Below are positions 46,464-56,227 of a stretch of DNA of 64,000 nt, one piece after another. The position numbers and the translations under genes are program-made. The notes beneath the pieces were generated by a model. It saw nothing but the letters and a program-made list of their open reading frames with translations. It ran no database searches and was not told where the DNA came from. This stretch comes from Diphasiastrum complanatum (taxonomy: Eukaryota > Streptophyta > Lycopodiopsida > Lycopodiales > Lycopodiaceae). The stretch lies in assembly GCA_029204225.1 (NCBI GenBank), contig CM055107.1, positions 43,065,007-43,129,006 on the forward strand, read 5' to 3'. Within the stretch, counting starts at the first letter, position 1. The number at the start of each line of letters is the position of its first letter.

Positions 46464-47226
46464 TGACTCACCATTGCGACTAGTTCAAAGACTATACGGT
46501 GCAACTTGGAGACAACTCATCACATTCAATCGAAGGTGAAGGAATAGTCAAAGTTGAATTCAAAAGAGGTGAAGTCAAGTTGCTGTCCAATGTTTTCCAT
46601 GTTCCAAATCTGACCAAGAATCTGTTCTTAGTTAGTAGAATTACAAGTTCAGGTCAGAGGGTCAAATTTGATACAAACGGCTGCACAATTTTTGACAAAT
46701 CTCGGAAGGTTCTAGCCATAAGAAGAAGAAGCAGCTATCTATACAGACTCAGCCACTGCCACTCTTCTAACAATCAAGCTCTTCACAAAGCCACTTTTGA
46801 ATCAACTGATATGCTGTGGCATTTCAGACTTGGCCACCTTAATTTCAATAGTATTCAGCAAATGTCTGTTCAGAGTCTAGTACAATATCTGTCGTCTGTC
46901 AGCAAGCCAACTTTTCCATGCGAAAGCTGTATTATCAGACAACTGATTGCAGACATCAAACTTGCACAAACACTTCCTATAACAATCTATTGTGACAATC
47001 AAGGCGCAACAGCATTATCTCTCAATCCGAGATTTCATTCTCGAAGCAAGCATATCGAAATCAGGTATTTACCTTAGAGAGAAAGTGAATAGCAAAGAAG
47101 TAGCATTGGTTTTCTGCAGAATAAAATACATGGCATCAAATTACTTCACAAAGGCTCTATCAAAAGAGCATCATCTTAGATTTAACGATATGTTAAAATT
47201 GAAAATCAAAGCTTTTCAGGATCCAC
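46464..47226 (+). pseudogene. Copia E protease C-terminus, pre-integrase, RNase H tail
   Basis: Resuming in frame after the solo LTR: FKDYTVQLGDNSSHSIEG and VFHVPNLTKNLFLVSRI (protease C-terminal part), then LWHFRLGHLNF and CESC (integrase zinc region). At about 46940 the text jumps to LPITIYCDNQGATALS and RFHSRSKHIEIRY, the end of RNase H. The integrase core and all of RT are deleted. A frame change near 47070 leads to YFTKALSKEHH, the usual last lines of copia pol. The polypurine tract AAGGGGGAG is at 47230-47238. Confidence 0.85.
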
Positions 47227-47238
47227 ATTAAGGGGGAG

Positions 47239-47575
47239 TGTTAGATTTCTTATGCTCAACCTTAAGAAAGTGTTCAAGTAATGAGCATCCTAAAAATAGT
47301 CAAAGGCCAACTACATGATTCAGACGTTTGCATTTTTCCACTCTTCCATTTTGTGCCTTAACCTTTTTTAAGGCACCTTCGCCTTTTTTGCCTACTTCGG
47401 CCAGAATGCCTTGGAATCCATTTCAGGCCTACCTTTGGGTTTTCGCATTTCTCTGTCTTCACTTTTTGGACACCTTCGGGATTTGCATACCTTCCCTATT
47501 CAAAGGCACCTTCAGGTTTTTTAGATTTTCCAATAGCGGCGAATTGACATCACCAACTTATCATCAACCCTAACA
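47239..47575 (+). repeat. Copia E 3' LTR (337 bp)
   Basis: Starts TGTTAG directly after the polypurine tract and ends CTAACA, a perfect 6-bp terminal inversion. The 5' LTR at 44854 aligns with its first ~270 bases. The bases flanking the element (TTTTG before 44854 and ACTGG after 47575) do not match, so no target-site duplication is visible. Confidence 0.88.
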
Positions 47576-47628
47576 ACTGGACAGCCAAATATTCCAAGGG
47601 CGGTTACCTTCTTTGTACATACACAAAC

Positions 47629-48057
47629 CAGATCCACCAATGGGAATCATATGTGCTCATTTCCCAAAGTTGACTATTCTCTTTGGTTAGAAAACAAAAA
47701 AGCTAGTCTTCCACATTTATAGGAATATTCCTTATAAAATAGGATCTAATGGAATCTTCCTATCTAGAAGCTTATCCACACGTGTGAATGGTATCTTGAC
47801 ATGTGTGAGTAATATCTCATTCACATGGAAGTCCAATCTATTTACAAAAAGTTTGACCAATTTGACCATTTTCAAGATTCTACTCAAAGGTCAATTTCAC
47901 GCTAGTGTAGATGAAGCTAAAACCAATCTAACTTAATAAAAATGAATTAGGTACATTCTTTCACATGTGGGAACAGACTCCACACGTGTGAGATCCTATC
48001 AAGATCAAATAACTTGAGATCTACAAGATACAACAAGTTGGAAGTGATATATTAACA
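47629..48057 (-). repeat. Copia G 3' LTR, truncated at its outer end
   Basis: Aligns with 53101-53533 over its whole length; about twenty substitutions and a 13-base indel can be counted by eye. Roughly 400 bases matching 52682-53100 are missing on the left. It ends ATTAACA, then CTCCTCCTCAC, which on the minus strand is the polypurine tract GTGAGGAGGAG. Contains several CACACGTGTG palindromes. Confidence 0.88.
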
Positions 48058-48204
48058 CTCCTCCTCACTTCTAACTTGGCAAGTCAAATGTACACATATC
48101 TAAAACTCCAAGAGCATTTCTTAACTTGAAAAATGAAGCTTTAGCCAAAGTTTGGTTAAGATATCAGCTATGCACTCAGATGAAGGCAGATAATGAAGTT
48201 GAAC

Positions 48205-48720
48205 CTACTTGGATGGCACCTTCTCCCTCAAAAAGTGATGAGCTATCTCAATATGCTTTGTTCTAGCATGGAAGATCGAATTGGTAGCAATTTGTTGAGA
48301 AGCTTGATTGTCACAATCGACGCAAGGGACCTCCTCGGCCTTTAGCACTTGAAGCTCCACCAAAAGTCTTCTTAGCCATAGGAGTTCTTTGGTTGTTGAA
48401 GTCAATGCCTTGTACTCGGCTTCATAAGAGGAAAGAGAAATTGTATCTTGCTTTTTGGAAAGCCAAGATATCACTCCTCCACAAAGAAAAGTAACAAAGG
48501 CACTTATGGATCTTCTATCCATCTTATCTCTTGCAAAATCTGAATCCGAAAATGCTCTCAAGTACAAGTTAGATCCTTGATAGAGAATGCCAAAAAATCT
48601 AGTAGAAGAGACATATCTGAGCACTCTCTTGGCACTTTTCCAATGATGCATCAAGGGACCTTGCATATATTGACTTAACTTGCTTACACTATAACTCAAA
48701 TCTGGACTAGTGATTGTCAA
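48205..48720 (-). pseudogene. Copia G RNase H
   Basis: A 171-codon minus-strand frame reads SPDLSYSVSKLSQYMQGP, then FSDSDFARDKMDRRS (catalytic Asp region), ISLSSYEAEYKAL (catalytic Glu) and DNQASQQIATN, ending with FHARTKHIEIAHHF. It overlaps the RT frame by 14 bases; a single frameshift near 48715 separates them. RNase H removes the RNA strand during reverse transcription. Confidence 0.9.
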
Positions 48721-50059
48721 ATAGATCTATTAGCTTCCTAAAGAGTGTGATGTCCTCAAAGGATGCTTCATCACAATCATTAGTAACTTTACAAGTTTTC
48801 TCCATAGGGGTGTCAATCCCTTTACAATATTTCATGCCAAACCTCTCAAGAATGGAAGTAGCATACTTTGATTGACTTATAAAAGTAAAATCAGTACCTC
48901 TAGTAGCTTCTATTCCAAGTACGAACTTAAGAAGTCCTAGATCTACCATCTTGAATTTACTAGACAAGGAAACTTTAACATTTCTTATGCCTTCACCATC
49001 ATTTCCTGTCAATATGATATCATCAACATAAAGTACTAAAATGATAATCTTTCCATCATTACATTTGATGTACAAAGAAGGCTCATAAGAGCTAATCACA
49101 AAGCCAAGAGAGTAGAGAAAATCATGCAACCTAGAGTACCAAGCTCTAGGTGCTTGCTTCAAGCCATATAGGCTCTTCCTTAAGTGGCAAATGTCCTCCT
49201 CACCATCCTTGATGAAGCCCTCAGGTTGCAACATGTATATTTCCTCCTCCAAGTAGCCATTCAAAAAAGCATTTGTCACATCCATTTGATAGATATTCCA
49301 CTTGAATAAAGTAGCAATACAAATGATCAATCTAATGGTTACAAGTTTTGCTACAGGAGCAAATGTTTCTTCATAATCTATGCCTTTAGTTTGAAGAAAC
49401 CCCTTAGCAACCAATCTAGCTTTGTACTTACTTATAGATCCATCTTGATTGTACTTTAATCTATAGATCCACTTACATGCAAGTGGTTTTTTCCCATATG
49501 GAAGGTGTACCAGATTCCAAGTTTGATTATCTATCAAAGCATCAAACTCTACTTGCATTGCATCTCTCCAAACTTGTGATCTACTTGCATCTTCATAACA
49601 TGATGGCTCTTCAAGCATTGTGGTTAGAAAGGGGTAAGAGGTAGAAGGAGATGTGTCTTCCCTTTGCTTTCCTTTCTCAAAGTATGTGAGCCTTGAAGGC
49701 TTGGCCTTGCTCCTTGTGGATCTTCTCGGCTCCTTTGGCACATGATTTTGATCTTCCAAAAGATCACTTTCAAGAGGCTCCTCCTCGGGTGCTGCAAGAT
49801 CTTCATCACCTAAGAGATTAGATGAATTTGGAGACAACTTGTAACTTTGAGATTTATCAAACAAGACATCCTTGCTAGCTTTTACTTTCTTTGAAATAGG
49901 ATCAAATATCCTATATCCTTTGCTATTTTCACTATAGCCTACAAATATTCCTTTGAAGGAAGTTGCATCTTCTTTCCTTCTTGTTTCCAAAGGAATGTGG
50001 ACATAACATACACATCCAAACACTTTAAAATCTTTTACATTGGGCTTATTGCCAAACAA
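48707..50059 (-). CDS. Copia G integrase C-terminus and reverse transcriptase (450 codons, interrupted downstream)
   Basis: The longest non-repeat frame in the window. The first part is the integrase C-terminal domain with KDFKVFGCVCYVHIP and GIFVGYSENSKGY, followed by an acidic/basic linker. RT starts near residue 160: CKWIYRLKYNQDGS, YQMDVTNAFLNG with the first catalytic Asp, SLYGLKQAPRAWYSRL, and LYVDDIILTG with both Asp of YVDD. All RT catalytic residues are present. It is cut off from integrase upstream by stops between 50117 and 50060 and from RNase H by a frameshift. Confidence 0.9.
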   Translation of the reverse strand: MFGNKPNVKDFKVFGCVCYVHIPLETRRKEDATSFKGIFVGYSENSKGYRIFDPISKKVKASKDVLFDKSQSYKLSPNSSNLLGDEDLAAPEEEPLESDLLEDQNHVPKEPRRSTRSKAKPSRLTYFEKGKQREDTSPSTSYPFLTTMLEEPSCYEDASRSQVWRDAMQVEFDALIDNQTWNLVHLPYGKKPLACKWIYRLKYNQDGSISKYKARLVAKGFLQTKGIDYEETFAPVAKLVTIRLIICIATLFKWNIYQMDVTNAFLNGYLEEEIYMLQPEGFIKDGEEDICHLRKSLYGLKQAPRAWYSRLHDFLYSLGFVISSYEPSLYIKCNDGKIIILVLYVDDIILTGNDGEGIRNVKVSLSSKFKMVDLGLLKFVLGIEATRGTDFTFISQSKYATSILERFGMKYCKGIDTPMEKTCKVTNDCDEASFEDITLFRKLIDLFDNH

Positions 50060-50116
50060 GGCTTGAAATGGTGAGATCCTACCATAGCACTACTAGGAAG
50101 CCTATTACATAAGTAA

Positions 50117-50920
50117 TTAGCACAAGTTATGGCCTCCCCCCCAAAAAGTGATGGGTAGAGATGCATCAAGTCTTAAAGACTTTGCACATTCACAAAGACT
50201 CCTATTTTTTCTCTCGGCCACCCCATTTTGTTGGGGGGTGTAAGGACAGGTGAGTTCTTTCTTAATGTCATTGATCTCACAAACGTCTCTCATCTTGTTG
50301 GAGATATACTCTCCTCCATTATCACATCTTAGAACTTTAATGCAAGAACTAAGTTGCTTTTCCACTAGAGGCTTAAACTTTACAAAAGCTTCATATACAA
50401 GGCTTTTCTTAGGCAATAATTCAATCCAAGTGTATCTAGTACAATCATCAATAAAAGTCACATACATTAGAGCTCCTCCAATACTTTCATGAGAAAAAGT
50501 ATGTACATTCAAATGGATAAGATCTAAAGGTGAGGTAGATCTTGTTAAAGATTTCTTGTAGGAAGTCTTGTGTGACTTTGCAAGGCCACATGCCTCACAC
50601 ACTTTGCCACACTTCTTGAAAGCTTTTGGTAGGCCGAGAGCAAGCTCCTTTGATGCCATGGACTCCATTGATTGAAGATTAGGATGGCCCAATCTTTTGT
50701 GCCAAAGCTCCACTTGAGTCAACTCCTCCCTAACCATATTCACACTTTCAATAGCCACATTAGCATCCAACTTGAAAAGCCTTCCTTGCTTAATGCCACT
50801 AGCTATGCACTTATTTTTTTTCAAGATGGAACACACTCCATTCTTGAAGTGTACATCTAGTCCATTGTCCATTAATTGACCAACACTAAGCAAGTTTTTT
50901 GTAATGGATGGAACATACAA
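50117..50920 (-). pseudogene. Copia G protease C-terminus and integrase core
   Basis: The frame starts in the protease tail (YVPSITKNLLSVGQL). The zinc domain has LWHKRLGHPN and CEACGLAKSHK. In the core the first catalytic Asp, normally in HxDV, reads IHLNVHTFS, i.e. Asn. The second Asp (LRCDNGGEY) and the Glu (QQNGVAERKN) are intact. A GGGGH stretch near 50130 and the stop follow before the C-terminal domain. By this reading the integrase is catalytically dead. Confidence 0.88.
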
Positions 50921-51034
50921 AACATTATCAAGATCTATCCTTTTAGATGATCCTAAGCATAATGGAATAGATCCTATGCCATCTATCTTGCATTCTTGAT
51001 CACTAGCTGTGTAGATTGATTTCTTAGAATCATT

Positions 51035-51616
51035 TCAAGAAATTAGATAAGAGAAATAATTCCTATTGAATGACATGTGGGATCTAGCCCCACTATCAAT
51101 CCACCATGTCTCTTGGCTTGATGTTGGTGTAGGTGCTACCATCAAGGATGTGTTGAAGCCATCCTCTTTCTCCTCCCCTTGTGCAAGTTTGCCTTGATCT
51201 TCATTCCCTTGTGCATTCTTCTTATTATAGCATTCGGAAGCAAAGTGTCCTTTCTTCCCACAAAGGAAACACTTCAACTTTGCTTTGTTCTTTTGCTTCC
51301 CTTTGGAGGTAGATGCTCCATCCTTTGCCTCAGCCTCCTTGCCTTGGATCTTCTTGAAAGGATGAGACTTCTTCCTGCCTTTAAATGTGAAGTTTGCTTT
51401 CTTATCACCATTATGTAGTGATAAGGAACCCATTCTTGTTTTGAGGTGTAGAATCCTACTCTCCTCGGCCACAAGAACATTATGCAATTTTTCAATTGAT
51501 GGAAGTTGGTCTTGAATAGCAAAATATTGAACTAGATTAGAGAACTCATCTCCTAATCCATTCAAGATTACTTGTACTAGTTCATTATCTTGGATCTTCT
51601 CTCCTATAGATCCCAA
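51035..51616 (-). pseudogene. Copia G gag C-terminus, zinc knuckle and protease active site
   Basis: A 193-codon minus-strand frame: DNELVQVILNGLGDEFSNLV (Gag helical end), a Lys-rich linker, CFLCGKKGHFASEC (canonical C-x2-C-x4-H-x4-C), then WWIDSGARSHM, the retropepsin active site intact. It stops at TGA near 51035; the protease body continues in fragments to 50920. Confidence 0.9.
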
Positions 51617-51650
51617 TTCTTCAAAAGAAAAATTTCATGTTTTTCTCGAT

Positions 51651-52088
51651 TTAATGATTAACAACGTTATAAGTACTGGTTTGTGCACATTTTAAGGATT
51701 TCATCCTTAGGACATACTCTTGTCCATTTTCTCCACTTCCCCTCATGCTTTGCAAGATCAAGTTTCTTAGCATAAGCACTCTTGAAGTGTTATTGGATTT
51801 ATAAATGTTCTTTAGTGAATCCCAAGCCTCTTTTGATGTGGTACAAGAAGCCATCTCCTTCAAGAGGTCATTGCTTACATTTAACTTCAAGCAATGTAGG
51901 GCTAATCTAACCCTCTTCTTGTATTTTAGTTGTTCTTGGGGAGCTTGAGGCTCTTCCTCAACTCCTAAGACAATATCAAAGACATCATGAACCACTAGTA
52001 GTGATTCCATTCTTACTTTCCAAATGGAATAGTTTGTGGAAGTTAGTTTCTCACTAGATTCTAACATATATCCACCCATGGATGTCAT
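51651..52088 (-). pseudogene. Copia G gag N-terminal domain
   Basis: The start ATG at 52086-52088 opens a 145-codon frame with the copia Gag N-terminal pattern: LTSTNYSIWKVRMESLLV, VLGVEEEPQAPQ, SKEAWDSLKNIYKSNN. Similarity ends near LRMKSLK, and the last dozen codons look like junk before the stop at 51651. About 35 bases then separate it from the next gag frame. The missing piece is a small deletion or rearrangement. Confidence 0.88.
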
Positions 52089-52669
52089 TTTAAATGAAAA
52101 CCTATGAGATACACAAAGTTCTCTTGATAAGGTGTGATCTAAGATAGATTTCTAGCTTTCAAGAAGCTTCTAATCTCGGCCCAATCAATCCTAGTTCAAC
52201 TTGGATGATGGTATAATAGATCAACTACAAATATCCTAGCAATTCACTCCTCAAAGAAATTGAATCTAGTTCAAATTGGTTTGATATTTCACACACACTT
52301 AAGATCTAAACAAATCAACCTTAAAGATCTGATCTAATGCTTCAAAATGAATTACTTCAATGACTCAAATCACTATCTGATCAATAGCATTCAATAGATT
52401 AACCTAGATCTAGACAATGCAGTAAAAACCTTGAATTTTGGACTAGTATGCACTTTTTTGGATAAAAAACACTTATGGAAGTTAATTTGAAGTTTGTTGT
52501 ATGGTTTCACACGTGTGGAAAGTACTTCAGTAGCCCACAAATCGATCTTGACCAAAAAAAATGATGTTACTTATCTCTTTGAACTTGCCCTCTCAATTAG
52601 AACTCAAAAACAACAAATTGTCAATGATTTCTCAAGTACTATTAATCATTTAGATCACTATTAGACTTG

Positions 52670-52681
52670 GCTCTGATACCA
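52670..52681 (-). other. Copia G primer-binding site
   Basis: GGCTCTGATACCA (52669/70-52681) is the complement of TGGTATCAGAGCC. It abuts the LTR starting at 52682 and lies about 580 bases upstream of the gag start. Confidence 0.9.
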
Positions 52682-53533
52682 TGTCAATTTTTAGAGAAAA
52701 AGGACAAATATTGATTGTACTATCAATCATTAAGAGTTATTGATAGCTTAATCCAAAGATCTATCAAGTTCTAGATGTTAGATCTTGATCTAGATGCTTT
52801 ACACTATGATTTAGGCAAGAGCGATGGGTCAAATGATCAAACACATGGATGGGCGGACTCACACGTGTGGAGGACAATACCTGTATGGCCTGTTTATAGA
52901 GAGTAAAGTACATTAACTTACAAATGCATTTCATTCATCAAAACTCAAGACAAATGTGGAAATCTCAACAAACTAGAATTTGCCAATGTCACATCAACTT
53001 GTTATTGATTTGGTTGATCTCTTTATAGATCAAGTACATCCACAAGCTGTGTACTGTCCAGTAGGCCTTCACACATGTGAAGAGTGCCTAGTCATCCAGA
53101 TCCACCAATGGGAGCCATATGTGCTCATTTCCCAAAGTTGACTATTCTCTTTGGCTAGAAAACAAAAAAGCTAGTCTTCCACATTTATAGGAATATTCCC
53201 TATAAAATAAGATCTAATGGAATCTTCCTTTCTTATCTTCTAGAAGCTTATCCACACGTGTGAATGGTATCTTGACATGTGTGAGTAATACCTCATTCAC
53301 ATGGAAGTCCAATCTATTTACAAAAAGTTTGACCAATTTGACCATTTTCAAGGTTCTACTCAAAGGTCAATTTCACACTAGTGTAGATGAAGCTAAAACC
53401 AATCTAACTTAATAAAAATGACTTACGTACATTCTTTCACACGTGGGAATAGACTCCACACGTGTGAGATCATATCAAGCTCAAATAACCTGAGATCTAC
53501 AAGATACAACAAGTTGGAAGTGATATTTTAACA
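52682..53533 (-). repeat. Copia G 5' LTR (852 bp)
   Basis: On the + strand it runs TGTCAATTTTTAG...TTTTAACA, i.e. TGTTAAAAT...TTGACA on the element strand. The 3' part on + (53101-53533) aligns with 47629-48057. It carries CACACGTGTG palindromes or near-copies at about 52857, 53070, 53253 and 53457. These contain the CACGTG G-box core bound by plant bZIP/bHLH factors, so they may be promoter elements. Confidence 0.88.
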
Positions 53534-54689
53534 TTCAAAAATAGAGGGAGGCTGAAGATTTGGAGGGAAAATAGTGTGCCCCCCAACAGGAGGACTTCCC
53601 CACTCCAAATCAATATGACCAAACCCTAAAATTGTGACCAAATAGGGCCCAAGGCCAGTACATGAATAAAATATGCAAAAAGTACAAAAAGGACCAAGAG
53701 TGGATCCTAATCTAATCCTCAAGAGGGATTGGATGTTAGATTTACTTGATCTATCAATCTACATAAGATTAAGATCAATCTAGGTCAATTCTAGACATAA
53801 AATCCAAACAAGAACAATCATTTATTGAAGGTAAATATACTTGCTGGTTTCACACGTGTGAAACCCTGTCAGGGTACGGACTCCAACCTGAAAATCAAGT
53901 ACACATTGATAGAACCTCAAAACAAACAAAACAAATGTAGACAAATGGAGAGAATCACTCAAAATTGCTTCCAAAACCAAGATTGGTGTCTCACAATTAT
54001 TATGGCCAAATGTGGCTCTATATATACAATAAGTGGGAGCTCGTGGTACTAATCATCCCTCTGATCCCACATATGTAAAGGTGCTTTGTCATATGATGAT
54101 TCATCATGCAAAACTGACACTTGGACAAAACCTTCTATTTTGAGCACTTTTGGTCTATTTTCCTTCTATATGGAGATCTACTTGGAAATCTTCTAGAACT
54201 CAAAATTTGCCTACTTCAGCTTATTACACATGTGTGAACTGTCCTCTACACATGGGATATGACACCTAACCAAAAGATGTGGCTCATGCAATCAATAGAT
54301 TGATGCCATGTGTCATATGTCTAGAAAACTAGTTTTTGGCCTTTTTAGCCACTAGAACTTGAATTAAATCATATGTACATCCTATATGATTATGGTACAT
54401 GACAAGTACACTAGTTTCACATGTGGGAACAGGTTCCACACATGTGTGTTTATCTATATACAAGATTTTTGGCCTCTACCAAGCTTATTTTTGCATTTTT
54501 CACATAAAAAGGGCCCATAGGCCTGCTTATGCATAATAAAGAATAAAAGAATGGACACGACAAATGTAATGAGTCGAGTCCATAATCATATATACACAAG
54601 ACTTTGGATCTGGTTAAGAGAATTTTGTTGTCCAAAATTCAAACCATGTGTCAAGTCTTGTCAAGTAGTAAAAGTTGAATGCCATAAGG
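53534..54689. other. Non-coding DNA with further CACACGTGTG palindromes
   Basis: No gene. TTTCACACGTGTGAAA at about 53848-53863, CACATGTGTGAACTG near 54226 and paired TTCACATGTGGGAACA / CCACACATGTGTG near 54415-54445 repeat the palindromic theme of the copia G LTR. This suggests an older, diverged LTR of a related family. No TG...CA boundaries or matching second copy were found. Confidence 0.5.
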
Positions 54690-54850
54690 TTGGTGGCTTA
54701 TGGCATCCATTGAATATTGTTGGCAAGCCCATCTTCAAATAATTTTCAATTTGCTTAGTAATCTCTATCTCTTCGTTTTGAGAAAACCAGTATGCATTTT
54801 TCAATTTAAACTCAATTGAAAAGGAGACATCATCAAGTTCAGTGAATCAT
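54690..54850 (-). pseudogene. Gypsy RT N-terminal scrap, same lineage as gypsy I
   Basis: TTCAAATAATTTTCAATTTGCTTAGTAATCTCTATCTCTTCGTTTTGAGAAAACC aligns base by base with the RT-entry region of gypsy I near 19447-19502. No long frame survives. It is the third copy of this stretch in the window (with 12.1 kb and 19.4 kb). Confidence 0.6.
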
Positions 54851-55147
54851 AGAATAAAAAAAACTGAATTTCCAAATGTATATCTATCCTCTTTATCAAG
54901 ACTAAAATAACTTGAATGGTACAAATTTGCATACAATGACTACAACATCACAATATGTTGACAGTAACATTTATGTTTTTAATGTCTAAGATTTTTCTAT
55001 ATGATAACATGCTATAACTCAAAAGTAACTAGGACCTAACAAAACATTTACAGCAAAATTGGCCAAGTTATTGTGCTCGCCTATTTGCCAACCCCTAACA
55101 AGTACTAGTATTCAATGAGCTTGTGTTAAATGTCCCATCATCAAATT

Positions 55148-55350
55148 TGATCAAAAAGCCTCAACCAAATGGCTTCTTTAGTTGCTTGTGTTGCTGCTAC
55201 ATATTTGGCATCGATTGAGGATAATGAGATTGACTTCTGTTTTCTACTATTTCAGGAAACTAGTGTAGTCGATAGGTAGAAACAATACCAGGAAGGAGAC
55301 TTCCTGGTGTCCAAGTCTCCTTCCCAATCCAAATCGCAATAGCCAAATAA
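55148..55350 (-). pseudogene. Copia RNase H scrap
   Basis: The minus strand reads GYCDLDWEGDLDTRKSPS, then after a TGA ISLSSIDAKYVAATQATKEA and IWLR, all in one frame. These are the first and second RNase H motifs of a copia element that matches neither A, C, E nor G closely, as the D-T-R-K and IDAKYVAA forms differ. There is too little sequence to place the lineage. Confidence 0.85.
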
Positions 55351-56227
55351 GCACAATGTTGGAGCAGAATTACCAGAATAATAAAGAATTACCCTCCTTG
55401 GAGAACCTTCTAAGCAATAAACTCTACAATGAAATGTCCACCCTGACTCCTTAATGAGTTAGTTGGATTATATTATTGAATTTTGTGAGATTTGATTAGG
55501 TCCTATCTTGTATAACTGGCCAGCTATCAAGGTGAAAGGAGCAGATGTTAGTACTAATTTTTGTTGACCTACCTTATTCATAGATGGAAGTGGTCATCCA
55601 CTCATGAGATATTCCAATTTATCCACTGACCACTTTGGTATCGCATCGGCTAGAACTAGAACTACATATGACAATTCCCTTGCTAGCTAGCACATTTCTA
55701 ATATGGGATAGATGATGTACTAGATAGCATTGTTTCTCTTTATGAATCACAATCTAGAATTAACACTGTCTCAATTAATTTTGGACTTTTCCAAACTCCA
55801 TTTTCAGAAATGGACTCAAGAATTTACAGCACACCAAATTAAACATGTTTTTAATATAATTAGTACTTTGATTCATCCATCTAAATTGGTATCATCTAAC
55901 AATAAAAACATCGTTCAAATTGACAATACTTTCAGTATAACCGCAACAACATGATGACTAGTGTCTGAATATATTCAAACATCTTATGCGATATTTTGAA
56001 ACTAATTTTGAATCTCACATTCAAATGAAAGTATTCAAACACAACTAATTTTGAATCTCACATTCAAATGAAAATATTCAAAGATCTTATAAGACATTGA
56101 ACAAACATCCATAACAACTGGTTTTGAAAATGAGTTTGTCTATTATATTGTGAAAAATGGCGGTAACAAGCCCTACCGTCTGGGGCATTTACAATCTATT
56201 ACAAAAGATATGCATCTATGCATTGCC
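55351..56227. other. AT-rich spacer with a short direct repeat
   Basis: No gene recognised; it may include eroded copia sequence upstream of the RNase H scrap. ACTAATTTTGAATCTCACATTCAAATGAAA occurs twice (about 56000 and 56043), a 43-bp tandem-type duplication. Confidence 0.5.
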
